NCBI GenBank assembly: GCA_036374135.1
Contig: DASUUK010000112.1
Coordinates: 33,280 to 97,279, forward strand
Length of the DNA stretch: 64,000 nucleotides
Direction: 5' to 3'
From: Euzebyales bacterium
Lineage (GTDB): Bacteria; Actinomycetota; Nitriliruptoria; Euzebyales; JAHELV01
Shown here: piece after piece, positions 1 through 7,539 of the stretch
Position numbering within the stretch: the first letter of the stretch is position 1
Layout: each line of letters starts with the position of its first letter
The notes under the pieces: model-generated
What the model saw: the letters and a program-made list of their open reading frames with translations, nothing else
Told to the model about the DNA's origin: nothing
The model's database searches: none
Program-made: the position numbers and the translations under genes

Positions 1-2
1 AG

Positions 3-287
3 CTGGGTTCGACCGTGGTGTACGGGGAGCCCGGTGACCTGGTCTACAAGCCTCGCGACGTCTGGCACACGTTCTGGAACGCGACCGACGCGCCCGCGCG
101 CCTGCTGGAGATCATCTCGCCCGCCGGGTTCGAGCAACTGTTCGTCGAGGTCGCGGACCTGCTGCGCACCACACCGGACGACGCCGAGGCCGGCGCCGCG
201 ATCTCCGCCCGCTACGGGCTCGAGTACGACGGCGACGCGACCGCGATCGTCATCGCCGAACACGGCCTCGTCGACCGGATCGTGTGA
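3..287 (+). CDS. Cupin-domain protein, 5' end cut off by window
   Basis: The reading frame is already open at the first base, so the gene begins upstream of the window and only its last 94 or so codons are visible. The segment GDLVYKPRDVWHTFWN resembles the second cupin motif, in which a His lines the metal pocket of a small beta-barrel, and RLLEIISPAGFEQLF is the usual final strand followed by a helix. Cupins of this kind are small metal-binding barrels with very varied roles, so no substrate is proposed. The gene ends 64 bases before the convergent GAF-ANTAR gene. Confidence 0.7.
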   Translation: MGSTVVYGEPGDLVYKPRDVWHTFWNATDAPARLLEIISPAGFEQLFVEVADLLRTTPDDAEAGAAISARYGLEYDGDATAIVIAEHGLVDRIV

Positions 288-351
288 TCGCCGGTTCGAC
301 CGGGCCGCTGCCGGGCAGGCCCGCTGCGGACCGCCGTGCTGAGAGCGGGCG

Positions 352-1077
352 TCAGTCGCCCGCGGAGCGGATGTCCTCCGGGGTGCGTCGTCCCTCCACG
401 AGGTCGACGGCGACGTCGTGCAGCCGTACCCGGCCCGAGCGCGCGTAGGTGCGTAGCTGCTCGAACGCGTCGTCGACGTTGACGCCCCAGGCGTGCGACA
501 GCACACCCTTGGCCTGCTCGATGACGACCCGGCTGTCCAGCGCGCGCTGCAGCTGGGTGGCCAGCAGGGTCGACCGCTCGACCGCGTCGGCACTGACGAT
601 GTACGTGCTGGCGAGGTCCGCGAGCACCTCGGCCGCGTGCACGGCCTCGTCGTCGAGCTCGCCCGGCTGGCGCCGGTAGATGTTGTACGCGCCGACCGTG
701 ATGTCCCCGACGCGCATCGCGAAGCTGAACACGGCGCGCATGCCCGCGTCGACGGCCAGCGGAGCGAACATCGGCAGCTCGTCGGTCGTAGCCAGATCGG
801 GGATGGCGACGGTCGACGCCGTCTCGTAGGCGCGGATGCACGGCCCTTCACCGGCGCGCAGCTGGAGTAGCTCGATCCTGCCCACCACCTCGTCGGACGC
901 CGCAACGAAGCGCAGCACGCCACGCTCGTCCTCCAGCATGATCCCAGCGCCGTCGACGGCGAGCAGCTTCGTCATGTCGGCGCACAGATCGGGCAGGACG
1001 TCGGCGACCTTGTAGTGGCGTACGAGGGTGCGCGAGAAGCGCAACAGAATGTCCAACAGCAGGTCGTGGTCCACCAT
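352..1077 (-). CDS. GAF-ANTAR transcription antitermination regulator
   Basis: This 241-residue protein has a GAF sensor domain (about residues 5-155) followed by an ANTAR RNA-binding domain (about 165-232). The ANTAR hallmark is visible as ALDSRVVIEQAKGVLSHAWG, followed by AFEQLRTYARSGRVRLHDVA. Proteins of this architecture bind paired hairpins in leader RNA and prevent termination; the GAF domain senses a small ligand or redox state. The ATG at 1077 follows a perfect 13-base inverted repeat at 1095-1125. A second protein of the same build lies at 23828-24628. The ligand and target RNAs cannot be read from the sequence. Confidence 0.85.
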   Translation of the reverse strand: MVDHDLLLDILLRFSRTLVRHYKVADVLPDLCADMTKLLAVDGAGIMLEDERGVLRFVAASDEVVGRIELLQLRAGEGPCIRAYETASTVAIPDLATTDELPMFAPLAVDAGMRAVFSFAMRVGDITVGAYNIYRRQPGELDDEAVHAAEVLADLASTYIVSADAVERSTLLATQLQRALDSRVVIEQAKGVLSHAWGVNVDDAFEQLRTYARSGRVRLHDVAVDLVEGRRTPEDIRSAGD

Positions 1078-1094
1078 GACCGTCGTGACACCCT

Positions 1095-1125
1095 CTCAGG
1101 TCGTGTCAACGCGACACGACCTGAG
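1095..1125 (-). terminator. Perfect 13-bp inverted repeat
   Basis: The arms CTCAGGTCGTGTC (1095-1107) and GACACGACCTGAG (1113-1125) are exact reverse complements around a 5-base loop. The hairpin starts one base after the stop codon of the minus-strand glycosyltransferase and ends 17 bases before the start of the GAF-ANTAR gene. There is no T tract on either side, so it could be a terminator without a U tail, an operator or a leader-RNA stem for the ANTAR gene. The fold itself is certain; the role is inferred. Confidence 0.6.
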
Positions 1126-1126
1126 T

Positions 1127-1996
1127 CTAGGTGGCGGTGGCCTGCAGCAGGTGCAGAGACGAGACGACGTCCTCGGGAAGCGGTCGTCGGTGCCGTCGGA
1201 CCCATCCGGCGGACCGCAGCGCCCCAACGAGGCCGACAAGGCCGTCGAGGTCGCGGGGCGCCGTCCGGAGCACGCGCGCGGTCGCGTCCACCGCCTCCGC
1301 GCCCCGGTGCCGGGACCACGCGAACAGCAGCGCGTTGCGCAGGTCGCCACGGCGCCGTCGAACGCTGTCACGGCGGGTCGACGGGCGGTGGTGCGCCACG
1401 ACGTCGGGCACGTAGGCCAGGTGCCAGCCGGCGGCGGCGAGATCGGCCGCCAGCCACGCCTCCTCACCCCCGACACCGTCGCGCAGCACGAACCCGCCCA
1501 CGCTCAGGTAGGCGTCCCGGCGCACGATGGACATCCCCGCGAGGAACCCCAGCACCGGCACGCCGGGCAGACCCGGGACGCGAGGCAGCGGACTGCCGGC
1601 CATCGCCCCGCTGACGGGATCGTCCCGGCCGTCGTCGCCGACCCGCACGTGGGCCGCCACGACCGCCAGTGTCGGGTGCGCGTCGAGCAGGTCAGCGGCA
1701 CGCCGCAGTGCGCCCGGCCGCCACGCGGTGTCGTCGTCACAGAACGCCACGTACGGGCTGGTCGCCGCGCGCGCACCGACCGTGCGCCCGGCCGAGCCGC
1801 GGTTGTGGTCGAGCGTGATCACGCGGACGTCGGGTCGACGCGCATGGACCGCGGCGGTCGTGCCGTCCGTAGAGCCGTTGTCGACCACGATGACGTGCGG
1901 ACGCTCGGGCAGGTCGCGCAACGCCGCGACGGACTCCGCAGCGTCGGCGGCGCGGTTGCGGGTGATCATCACCGCGTTCACGCGGTCGTCGACCAT
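1127..1996 (-). CDS. Family 2 glycosyltransferase
   Basis: The 289-residue protein opens with MVDDRVNAVMITRNRA, the nucleotide-binding start of a GT-A fold, followed by VIVVDNGSTDGT and a metal-binding YVAFCDDDTAW. GFVLRDGVGGEEAWLAADLAAAG supplies the acidic catalytic region. The frame is open further upstream, but the ATG at 1996 is preceded by GAGAGGAG at a good distance and the residues before it look unlike protein, so this start was chosen. It is a soluble enzyme with no membrane segment. It reads divergently from the glycan operon that begins at 2221 and probably serves the same glycan; donor and acceptor are unknown. Confidence 0.85.
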   Translation of the reverse strand: MVDDRVNAVMITRNRAADAAESVAALRDLPERPHVIVVDNGSTDGTTAAVHARRPDVRVITLDHNRGSAGRTVGARAATSPYVAFCDDDTAWRPGALRRAADLLDAHPTLAVVAAHVRVGDDGRDDPVSGAMAGSPLPRVPGLPGVPVLGFLAGMSIVRRDAYLSVGGFVLRDGVGGEEAWLAADLAAAGWHLAYVPDVVAHHRPSTRRDSVRRRRGDLRNALLFAWSRHRGAEAVDATARVLRTAPRDLDGLVGLVGALRSAGWVRRHRRPLPEDVVSSLHLLQATAT

Positions 1997-2064
1997 CGCT
2001 GGGCTCCTCTCCCGGTGGCCGCCACCGTGTGCCCACCTGGCCATGCGGACATTCCTGCGCCGCT

Positions 2065-2092
2065 GGAATACACATGCGACGAATTTCGTATG
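2065..2092 (+). promoter_or_regulatory. Possible promoter of the 11-gene glycan operon
   Basis: The 224-base gap between the divergent glycosyltransferase and the carbamoyltransferase contains the only AT-rich patch in this region, CGAATTTCG at 2080-2088. GGAATA (2065-2070) and CGTATG (2087-2092) are separated by 16 bases, roughly the spacing of an ECF-sigma promoter, and the surrounding bases form an imperfect palindrome. This is a weak assignment made by eye. Confidence 0.2.
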
Positions 2093-2220
2093 CGTGAACC
2101 CGTTCTGAGCGGGTAGCAAGGGGGTCCCTCTCCGGCCAGGTCCCTGCCGGGATACGTCGGCCGTGCCCCCGCCGCACCTGTACATCGCAGCCTGCGGGCT
2201 GTCACAGGAAGGTGCGTTGC

Positions 2221-3990
2221 ATGCGGGTGCTCGGAGTCAACGCCGTGTTCCATGATCCGGCCGCTGCCGTGGTCGTCGACGGCGACATCGTCGCCGCGAC
2301 CGAGGAGGAGCGGTTCACGCGGCGCAAGCATGGCAAGCCGCCCGTCCCCTTCGCGACGTGGGAACTGCCGGAGCAGGCCATGCGCTGGTGCCTGGCCGAG
2401 GCGGGGCTGCGCGCGAACGACCTCGACGCCGTCGCGTACTCGTACGATCCGGACCTGGCCCCGCCTGTGGCGGGCGACGTCGTCGCCGACGACTGGGAGG
2501 GCCTGCGGACGCTGTACGCCAGGCGAGCGCCTCTGTTCCTACGCACCGCGCTGCCCGGACTCGACCCCGAACGGGTGCGCTTCGTGCCGCACCACGTCGC
2601 CCACGCGGCGTCGGCGCACCTCGCCGCGCCGCACCGCGACTCGGCGGTGCTCGTGCTCGACGGCCGTGGTGAGGCGACGTCGCACCTGGCCGGTCTGGCG
2701 ACCGACGGCCACCTCGACGTGCTCGCGTCGCAACCACTGCCGCACTCGCTGGGTCTGCTCTACGAGGAGGTCACGGCACACCTCGGGTTCCGCCGCTCCA
2801 GCGACGAGTACAAGGTCATGGCGATGGCGTCATACGGCGCGCCGCGCTGGTTGGGGCAGTTCCGCGAGTTGGTTCGCGCGACGGGCGACGGCGGATTCCG
2901 GGTCGAGCCGATCGACTGGTCGGCGTTCGCTCCGCGGCGTCGTGAAGGCGCCGAGTGGACCGCCGAGCACGCCGACCTTGCGTCGACGGTGCAGATCCGC
3001 CTCGAGGAGGTGCTGCTCGACCTCAGCCGGTGGTTGCACGACCGGACGGGACGCGACGTGCTCACCCTGGCGGGCGGAGTCGCCCTCAACTGCGTGGCCA
3101 ACGCGCGGCTGGCGACGGAGGGGCCGTTCGAGCACATCTGGGTCCAGCCCGCCGCGGGCGATGCGGGCACGGCGCTGGGCGGCGCGCTGCACGTCGCGGC
3201 GACGGGCGGTGACCGGGTGGCACCGATGACCACCGCGGCGCTCGGCCGGTCGTGGTCCGACGACGAGTTGGCGGCATGGCTGGTGACCGCCGACATCGCG
3301 TTCGAGCGTCCCGACGACGTCGCGGTCGCGGTCGCCGACGTGATCGCCGCCAACGGGATCGTCGCCTGGTTCCAGGGCCGCAGCGAGTACGGTCCACGCG
3401 CGCTCGGCCACCGCAGCCTGCTGGCGAACGCGACCCGGTCCGACAACCTGAAACGGCTCAACGACGTCAAGGGCCGCGAGCAGTTCCGGCCCGTGGCGCC
3501 GATGGTGCTGGCCCACCGGGCCGCGGAGATCTTCGCGGGCCCGCTGCCAAGCCCGTACATGCTGTTCACCCATCGCGTGGACCCCGCGTGGGCCGAGCGC
3601 ATCCCCGCCGTCGTGCATGTCGACGGCACCGCGCGGATCCAGACGGTCGACCCCGACGACGAGCCGTTGGTCGCCCGCATGCTCACCGCGCTCGAGCATC
3701 GCACCGGCGTGCCGGTGGTCGTCAACACCAGCCTCAACACCGCAGGGCGGCCGATGGTCGACGACCCCCGGGACGCGCTCGAGTGCTTCGGCTCGGCTCC
3801 CGTCGACGCGTTGGCGCTCGGCCCGTTCCTGATCCGGCGGCGCGGGCTCGCGGGCGGGGATCGTCAGGGCGAGGGCGAGCGCAGCGAGCCGGTGGGCGGG
3901 GATCGTCAGGGCGAGGGCGAGCGCAGCGAGCCGGTGGGCGGGGATCGTCAGGGCGAGGGCGAGCGCAGCGAGCCGGTGGTGGGCGCATGA
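2221..3990 (+). CDS. NodU/TobZ-type O-carbamoyltransferase
   Basis: This 589-residue enzyme matches the carbamoyltransferase family, which moves a carbamoyl group from carbamoyl phosphate through carbamoyl-AMP onto a sugar or antibiotic hydroxyl. The N-terminal Kae1-like half shows GVNAVFHDPAAAVV, the iron-binding VPHHVAHAASAH, GGVALNCVANARL and RSEYGPRALGHRSLL; the C-terminal half is the YrdC-like part with REQFRPVAPMVL and VNTSLN. AGGAAGG lies 8 bases before the ATG at 2221; an in-frame GTG at 2212 sits inside the Shine-Dalgarno and was rejected. The C terminus carries three copies of a 14-residue repeat absent from the family. It is the first gene of the operon and overlaps the next by ATGA. 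A glycan carbamoylation role is inferred. Confidence 0.9.
   Translation: MRVLGVNAVFHDPAAAVVVDGDIVAATEEERFTRRKHGKPPVPFATWELPEQAMRWCLAEAGLRANDLDAVAYSYDPDLAPPVAGDVVADDWEGLRTLYARRAPLFLRTALPGLDPERVRFVPHHVAHAASAHLAAPHRDSAVLVLDGRGEATSHLAGLATDGHLDVLASQPLPHSLGLLYEEVTAHLGFRRSSDEYKVMAMASYGAPRWLGQFRELVRATGDGGFRVEPIDWSAFAPRRREGAEWTAEHADLASTVQIRLEEVLLDLSRWLHDRTGRDVLTLAGGVALNCVANARLATEGPFEHIWVQPAAGDAGTALGGALHVAATGGDRVAPMTTAALGRSWSDDELAAWLVTADIAFERPDDVAVAVADVIAANGIVAWFQGRSEYGPRALGHRSLLANATRSDNLKRLNDVKGREQFRPVAPMVLAHRAAEIFAGPLPSPYMLFTHRVDPAWAERIPAVVHVDGTARIQTVDPDDEPLVARMLTALEHRTGVPVVVNTSLNTAGRPMVDDPRDALECFGSAPVDALALGPFLIRRRGLAGGDRQGEGERSEPVGGDRQGEGERSEPVGGDRQGEGERSEPVVGA
3853..3978 (+). repeat. Three perfect tandem 42-bp repeats, in frame
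   Basis: Three copies with a 42-base period lie at the 3' end of the carbamoyltransferase gene. Each encodes the 14-residue unit GDRQGEGERSEPVG. Because the period is a multiple of three, the reading frame survives and the protein gains a hydrophilic tail of about 42 residues. The copies are identical, which implies recent amplification or ongoing slippage. The unit lies after the last conserved segment of the enzyme, PVDALALGPFLIRRRG. Confidence 0.95.
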
Positions 3991-5486
3991 CCGGCGACGT
4001 CACGGTGGTCGTACCCACGATCGGCCGACCATCGCTGGAACACCTGCTGACGTCGCTGGCGGCCGCGGACGGCCCGGCGCCCGCCGCAGTCCTGCTGGTC
4101 GACGACCGCCATGACGCCACGGCACCGCTGTCGACCGGCCCGCTCGTGCCACCGTTGGACGACCGCGTCCGCGTGCTCCCGGGATTTGCGCGCGGACCGG
4201 CCGCGGCCCGCAATGTCGGCTGGCGGGCCGCGTCCACGCCGTGGGTCGCGTTCCTCGACGACGACGTCGAGGTGGAGCCCGACTGGCTCGCCCGGCTCGC
4301 CGCCGATCTGGACGTCGGCGGTGAGGTCGCCGGCAGCCAGGGGCGCATCTCGGTGCCGTTGCCCGGTGACCGACCAGCGACGGACTGGGAGCGCAACGTC
4401 GCCGGGCTCGAACGGGCGCGCTGGGCCACCGCCGACATGGCGTACCGGCGCAGCGCACTGGTGGCGGTCGGCGGCTTCGACGAGCGCTTCCAGCGCGCGT
4501 ACCGCGAGGACGCGGACCTGGGGCTGCGCGTCACCGACCGCGGCTGGCGGATCGTGCCGGGCCGCCGTGGCGTGCGCCATCCGGTACGCCCCGCAGGGCC
4601 GTGGATCAGCATCGCACTGCAACGCGGCAACGCCGACGATCCGCGGATGCGCGTGCGTCACGGCGCCGACTGGCGGCGTCGTGCGGAGGTCGCCCGCGGT
4701 CGCAGGCGACGGCACCTCGTGGCGACGGCGGCTCTGGTCACGGCCGTCGTCGCCGCGGGCGCCGGACACCGGCGGCTCGCGGGCGGCGCCTTCGCCGGAT
4801 GGGCGGCCGTGACGACCGCGTTCGCCGGCGAGCGGATCGCACCCGGACCGCGGACAGCGGACGAGGTCGCGACGATGGCCGCCACGAGCGTTGCGATACC
4901 GCCTGCGGCCACCTGGCACTGGCTCGCGGGCTGGGTCCGCGTGCTGCGTGAGGGCGTCCCGCGGCCGGGGGCCGCGGCGGTGCTGTTCGATCGCGACGGC
5001 ACGCTGGTCACCGACGTCGCTTACAACGGCGACCCTGACAAGGTCGCACTGCGTGACGGAGCACGCGACGCCGTCGCCATGATCCGCGAGGCCGGCGTGC
5101 CGACCGCGGTCGTGTCCAACCAGAGCGGCGTGGCCCGCGGACTCGTGACTCCGGCACAGGTCGACGCGGTCAACACTCGCGTCGAGGAACTGCTCGGCCC
5201 GCTGGGGCCCTGGGTGGTGTGCCCGCACGGCCCCGACGACGGCTGTGGGTGCCGCAAGCCACTGCCAGGGATGATCGTCGAAGCGGCCCGGCGGTTGGGT
5301 GTCGACGTCCGACGGTGCGTCGTCATCGGCGACATCGGCAGCGACATCGCCGCCGCGCACGCTGCCGGCGCCAGCGCCGTCCTGGTGCCGACGGCGGTCA
5401 CGCGGGACGACGAGGTCGCGGCCGCACCGGTCGTGGCGACCGACCTCCGCCATGCCGCCGAGCTCGCGCTCGGGGGCTGGTCATGA
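3987..5486 (+). CDS. Fusion: GT2 glycosyltransferase + GmhB-type HAD phosphatase
   Basis: This 499-residue protein joins two enzymes. Residues 1-300 are a GT-A glycosyltransferase with VVVPTIGRPSLEHLL, a WVAFLDDDVEVEPDW metal site and GGFDERFQRAYREDADLGLR. Residues about 328-499 are a HAD-IIIA phosphatase like D-glycero-D-manno-heptose-1,7-bisphosphate 7-phosphatase: AAVLFDRDGTLV holds the nucleophile Asp, VSNQSGVARG is motif II, and the Cys/His zinc loop CPHGPDDGCGCRKP is typical of GmhB. The linker has two hydrophobic stretches (about 250-290). The ATG overlaps the previous stop. With GmhA and HldE downstream, the phosphatase half supplies the middle step of ADP-heptose synthesis. The glycosyltransferase substrate is unknown. 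Confidence 0.87.
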   Translation: MTGDVTVVVPTIGRPSLEHLLTSLAAADGPAPAAVLLVDDRHDATAPLSTGPLVPPLDDRVRVLPGFARGPAAARNVGWRAASTPWVAFLDDDVEVEPDWLARLAADLDVGGEVAGSQGRISVPLPGDRPATDWERNVAGLERARWATADMAYRRSALVAVGGFDERFQRAYREDADLGLRVTDRGWRIVPGRRGVRHPVRPAGPWISIALQRGNADDPRMRVRHGADWRRRAEVARGRRRRHLVATAALVTAVVAAGAGHRRLAGGAFAGWAAVTTAFAGERIAPGPRTADEVATMAATSVAIPPAATWHWLAGWVRVLREGVPRPGAAAVLFDRDGTLVTDVAYNGDPDKVALRDGARDAVAMIREAGVPTAVVSNQSGVARGLVTPAQVDAVNTRVEELLGPLGPWVVCPHGPDDGCGCRKPLPGMIVEAARRLGVDVRRCVVIGDIGSDIAAAHAAGASAVLVPTAVTRDDEVAAAPVVATDLRHAAELALGGWS

Positions 5487-6589
5487 GTGATGCGCCACAC
5501 GTCCCGGCCTCGAGTAGCGACAGCGGTAGGCCGCATGTGCTCGTGGTTCGTCCCGACAACGTCGGCGACGTGCTGTTGGCCGGGCCAGCGATCCGGGCGG
5601 TGGCCGCAGGTGCGGACAGGGTCACGCTGTGGTGCGGTCCGAACGGCCGCGCGGCGGCCGAACTGCTGCCCGGCGTCGACGCCATCGTCGAACACCCAGC
5701 CGACTGGATCGACCCGGACGCACGCGTGGTCGACCGCAGGCGGACGCTGGGACTGGTCGACGACCTCGCTGGTCGCGGGATCGATCAGGCGGTCGTGCTG
5801 ACGTCGTTCCACCAGTCGCCTCTGCCGACGGCGCTGCTGCTGCGGTTGGCGGGCGTCCCCACGATCGCCGCGATCAGTGAGGACTTCCCGGGCGCCCTGT
5901 TGGACGTCCGTCACCGCGTCGCCGACGACGTCCACGAGGTGGAGCGGTCGCTGTCGTTGGTGGCGACGCTGGGGCACCGGTTGCCTCGGGGCGACCATGG
6001 CGGGCTGGAGATCACGCGCCGGTCCGCCGCGGACCGGCGGCCGGACGCCGCGCGCGTGATCGTGCATCCGGGTGCGTCGGCTCCCGCACGGACGTGGACA
6101 CCCGAGCGGTACCGCTCGCTGGTCACGGCCCTGGGCACAGCGGGTTGGGAGGTGACCGTCACCGGAGGCCCCGGCGAGCGGGCGCTGACTGCCCGGATCG
6201 CCGCCGGCCTGGACGCCTTCGACGCCGGCGGCACGACGACGCTGGCGGCGCTGGCCGACCTGCTGGCGGGCAGCGCCGCGTTGGTCACCGGCAACACGGG
6301 TCCCGCGCACCTGGCCGCGGCGGTCGGCACGCCGGTCGTGTCGTTGTTCGCGCCGACGGTGCCAGCCGTACGTTGGCGTCCCTGGGGCGTTCCCAACGTG
6401 CTGCTGGGCGACCACGCCATCGCCTGTGCCGGCTGTCGTGCCATCAGGTGCCCGCTGCCCGGTCACCCGTGCCTGGATGCGGTCACCACCGACGATGTGA
6501 TCGGCGCGCTGCGTCGCGTTGTGTCGGACCGCGACCGAACGCTGCCTCCGACCGTGGTCGGCCGGCCACACCCCGTGGTGGCGCGATGA
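5483..6589 (+). CDS. GT9 heptosyltransferase-like glycosyltransferase
   Basis: The 368-residue protein has the GT-B layout of ADP-heptose:LPS heptosyltransferases: VLVVRPDNVGDVLLAGPAIR near the N terminus, VIVHPGASAPARTWTPERY at the start of the second domain and ALVTGNTGPAHLAAAVGTP in the nucleotide-sugar site. GT9 enzymes normally start directly with the first of these motifs. Here 18 extra residues precede it, encoded by a copy of the dispersed repeat at 5507-5531. The ATG at 5483 overlaps the previous stop (ATGA). A GTG at 5537, with GGTAGG 6 bases upstream, is an alternative start that would remove the extra residues. ADP-heptose is the likely donor given the pathway genes in the same operon; the acceptor is unknown. 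Confidence 0.85.
   Translation: MSDAPHVPASSSDSGRPHVLVVRPDNVGDVLLAGPAIRAVAAGADRVTLWCGPNGRAAAELLPGVDAIVEHPADWIDPDARVVDRRRTLGLVDDLAGRGIDQAVVLTSFHQSPLPTALLLRLAGVPTIAAISEDFPGALLDVRHRVADDVHEVERSLSLVATLGHRLPRGDHGGLEITRRSAADRRPDAARVIVHPGASAPARTWTPERYRSLVTALGTAGWEVTVTGGPGERALTARIAAGLDAFDAGGTTTLAALADLLAGSAALVTGNTGPAHLAAAVGTPVVSLFAPTVPAVRWRPWGVPNVLLGDHAIACAGCRAIRCPLPGHPCLDAVTTDDVIGALRRVVSDRDRTLPPTVVGRPHPVVAR
5507..5531 (+). repeat. Single copy of dispersed repeat (ASSSDSGR-encoding)
   Basis: The 25-base core matches the core of the repeat at 35212-35236 at 23 of 25 positions. CACACGTC upstream (5496-5503) also matches the tail of the preceding 36-bp unit at the other locus. It is read in the same frame at both places as ASSSDSGR and in both cases lies just before the start of conserved protein sequence. 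The core ends in GGTAGGC, a weak Shine-Dalgarno-like string. Confidence 0.85.
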
Positions 6590-7539
6590 GGGTGCTGCTG
6601 TGGCACGTGCACGGGTCCTACACCACGTCACTGGTGCACGGGGACCACACCTGGCTCCTGCCTGTCGAGCCAGGCCGTGGCCCCGACGGCCGCGGGCGGG
6701 CTCGCACCTGGGACTGGCCACCGTCGGCGGTCGAGGTGTCGCGGCGGGAGTGCGCGGCGACCGACGTCGACGTGGTCGTGCTGCAGCGCCCCGAGGAGCT
6801 GCACGGCCTGGCCGAACGCTGGCTCGGCGGGCGTCGGCCGGGGCGCGACGTCCCGGCCGTGTACCTGGAGCACAACGCGCCGCAGGGACGGATCAACGAT
6901 CTGCACCACCCGGCCGCCGACCGCGACGACCTGCGCGTCGTCCACGTGACACACTGCAACGACCTGCTGTGGGACTGCGGGTCGACGCCGACGACCGTCG
7001 TCGAGCACGGCATCGTCGACCCCGGTCAGCGCTACACGGGTGAACTCGCCCGCGCGGCCATGGTGATCAACGACCCGGTGCGCAGAGCGCGGGTGACCGG
7101 CACCGATCTGCTGCCCCGCTTCGCCGCCGCCGGTCCGATCGACCTGTACGGCATGGGCGCCGACGACGTCGACGTCGACGACGTCACCTCCCACGACGAC
7201 GTGCACCAGGCGCGCATGCACGACGAGCTGGCACGACGACGTGTCTATGTGCATCCCATCCGCTGGACCTCTCTGGGGCTGTCGCTGCTCGAGGCCATGC
7301 ACCTGGGCATGCCGGTGGTCGCCGTCGGCACGACCGAGGCCTTCGAGGCGGTGCCTGCCGAGGCAGGCGTGGTGTCCACCGACGTCGACCGCCTGGTCGA
7401 CGCCACGCGCGCGTTGCTGGCCGATCAGGCACTGGCGCGGGCACACGGAGACAAGGCACGGACGGCCGCGCTGTCACGGTACGGCCTGGGCCGGTTCCTG
7501 CAGGACTGGGATCGACTGCTCGAGGAGGTCACCACGTGA
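6586..7539 (+). CDS. GT4-like glycosyltransferase
   Basis: This 317-residue protein looks like a GT-B glycosyltransferase related to GT4. The C-terminal half contains VYVHPIRWTSLGLSLLEAMH followed by MPVVAVGTTEAFEAVP, the acidic nucleotide-sugar motif with the usual Glu residues. The N-terminal half has YLEHNAPQGRINDLHHP and VVHVTHCNDLLWDCG, the region that binds the acceptor in related enzymes. The ATG at 6586 overlaps the stop of the GT9 gene. It is shorter than most GT4 enzymes (about 370-400 residues). Membership in the glycan operon is clear; the sugar is not. Confidence 0.75.
   Translation: MRVLLWHVHGSYTTSLVHGDHTWLLPVEPGRGPDGRGRARTWDWPPSAVEVSRRECAATDVDVVVLQRPEELHGLAERWLGGRRPGRDVPAVYLEHNAPQGRINDLHHPAADRDDLRVVHVTHCNDLLWDCGSTPTTVVEHGIVDPGQRYTGELARAAMVINDPVRRARVTGTDLLPRFAAAGPIDLYGMGADDVDVDDVTSHDDVHQARMHDELARRRVYVHPIRWTSLGLSLLEAMHLGMPVVAVGTTEAFEAVPAEAGVVSTDVDRLVDATRALLADQALARAHGDKARTAALSRYGLGRFLQDWDRLLEEVTT

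Noticed and set aside
3853..3978. The three 42-bp repeats as a CRISPR array
   Set aside because: The copies are directly adjacent without spacers, are translated in frame and no cas gene is near.
7280..7300. Sequence resembling the reverse complement of the dispersed repeat core in the GT4-like gene
   Set aside because: It encodes the conserved LGLSLLEAM motif of the enzyme family, so the likeness is coincidental.
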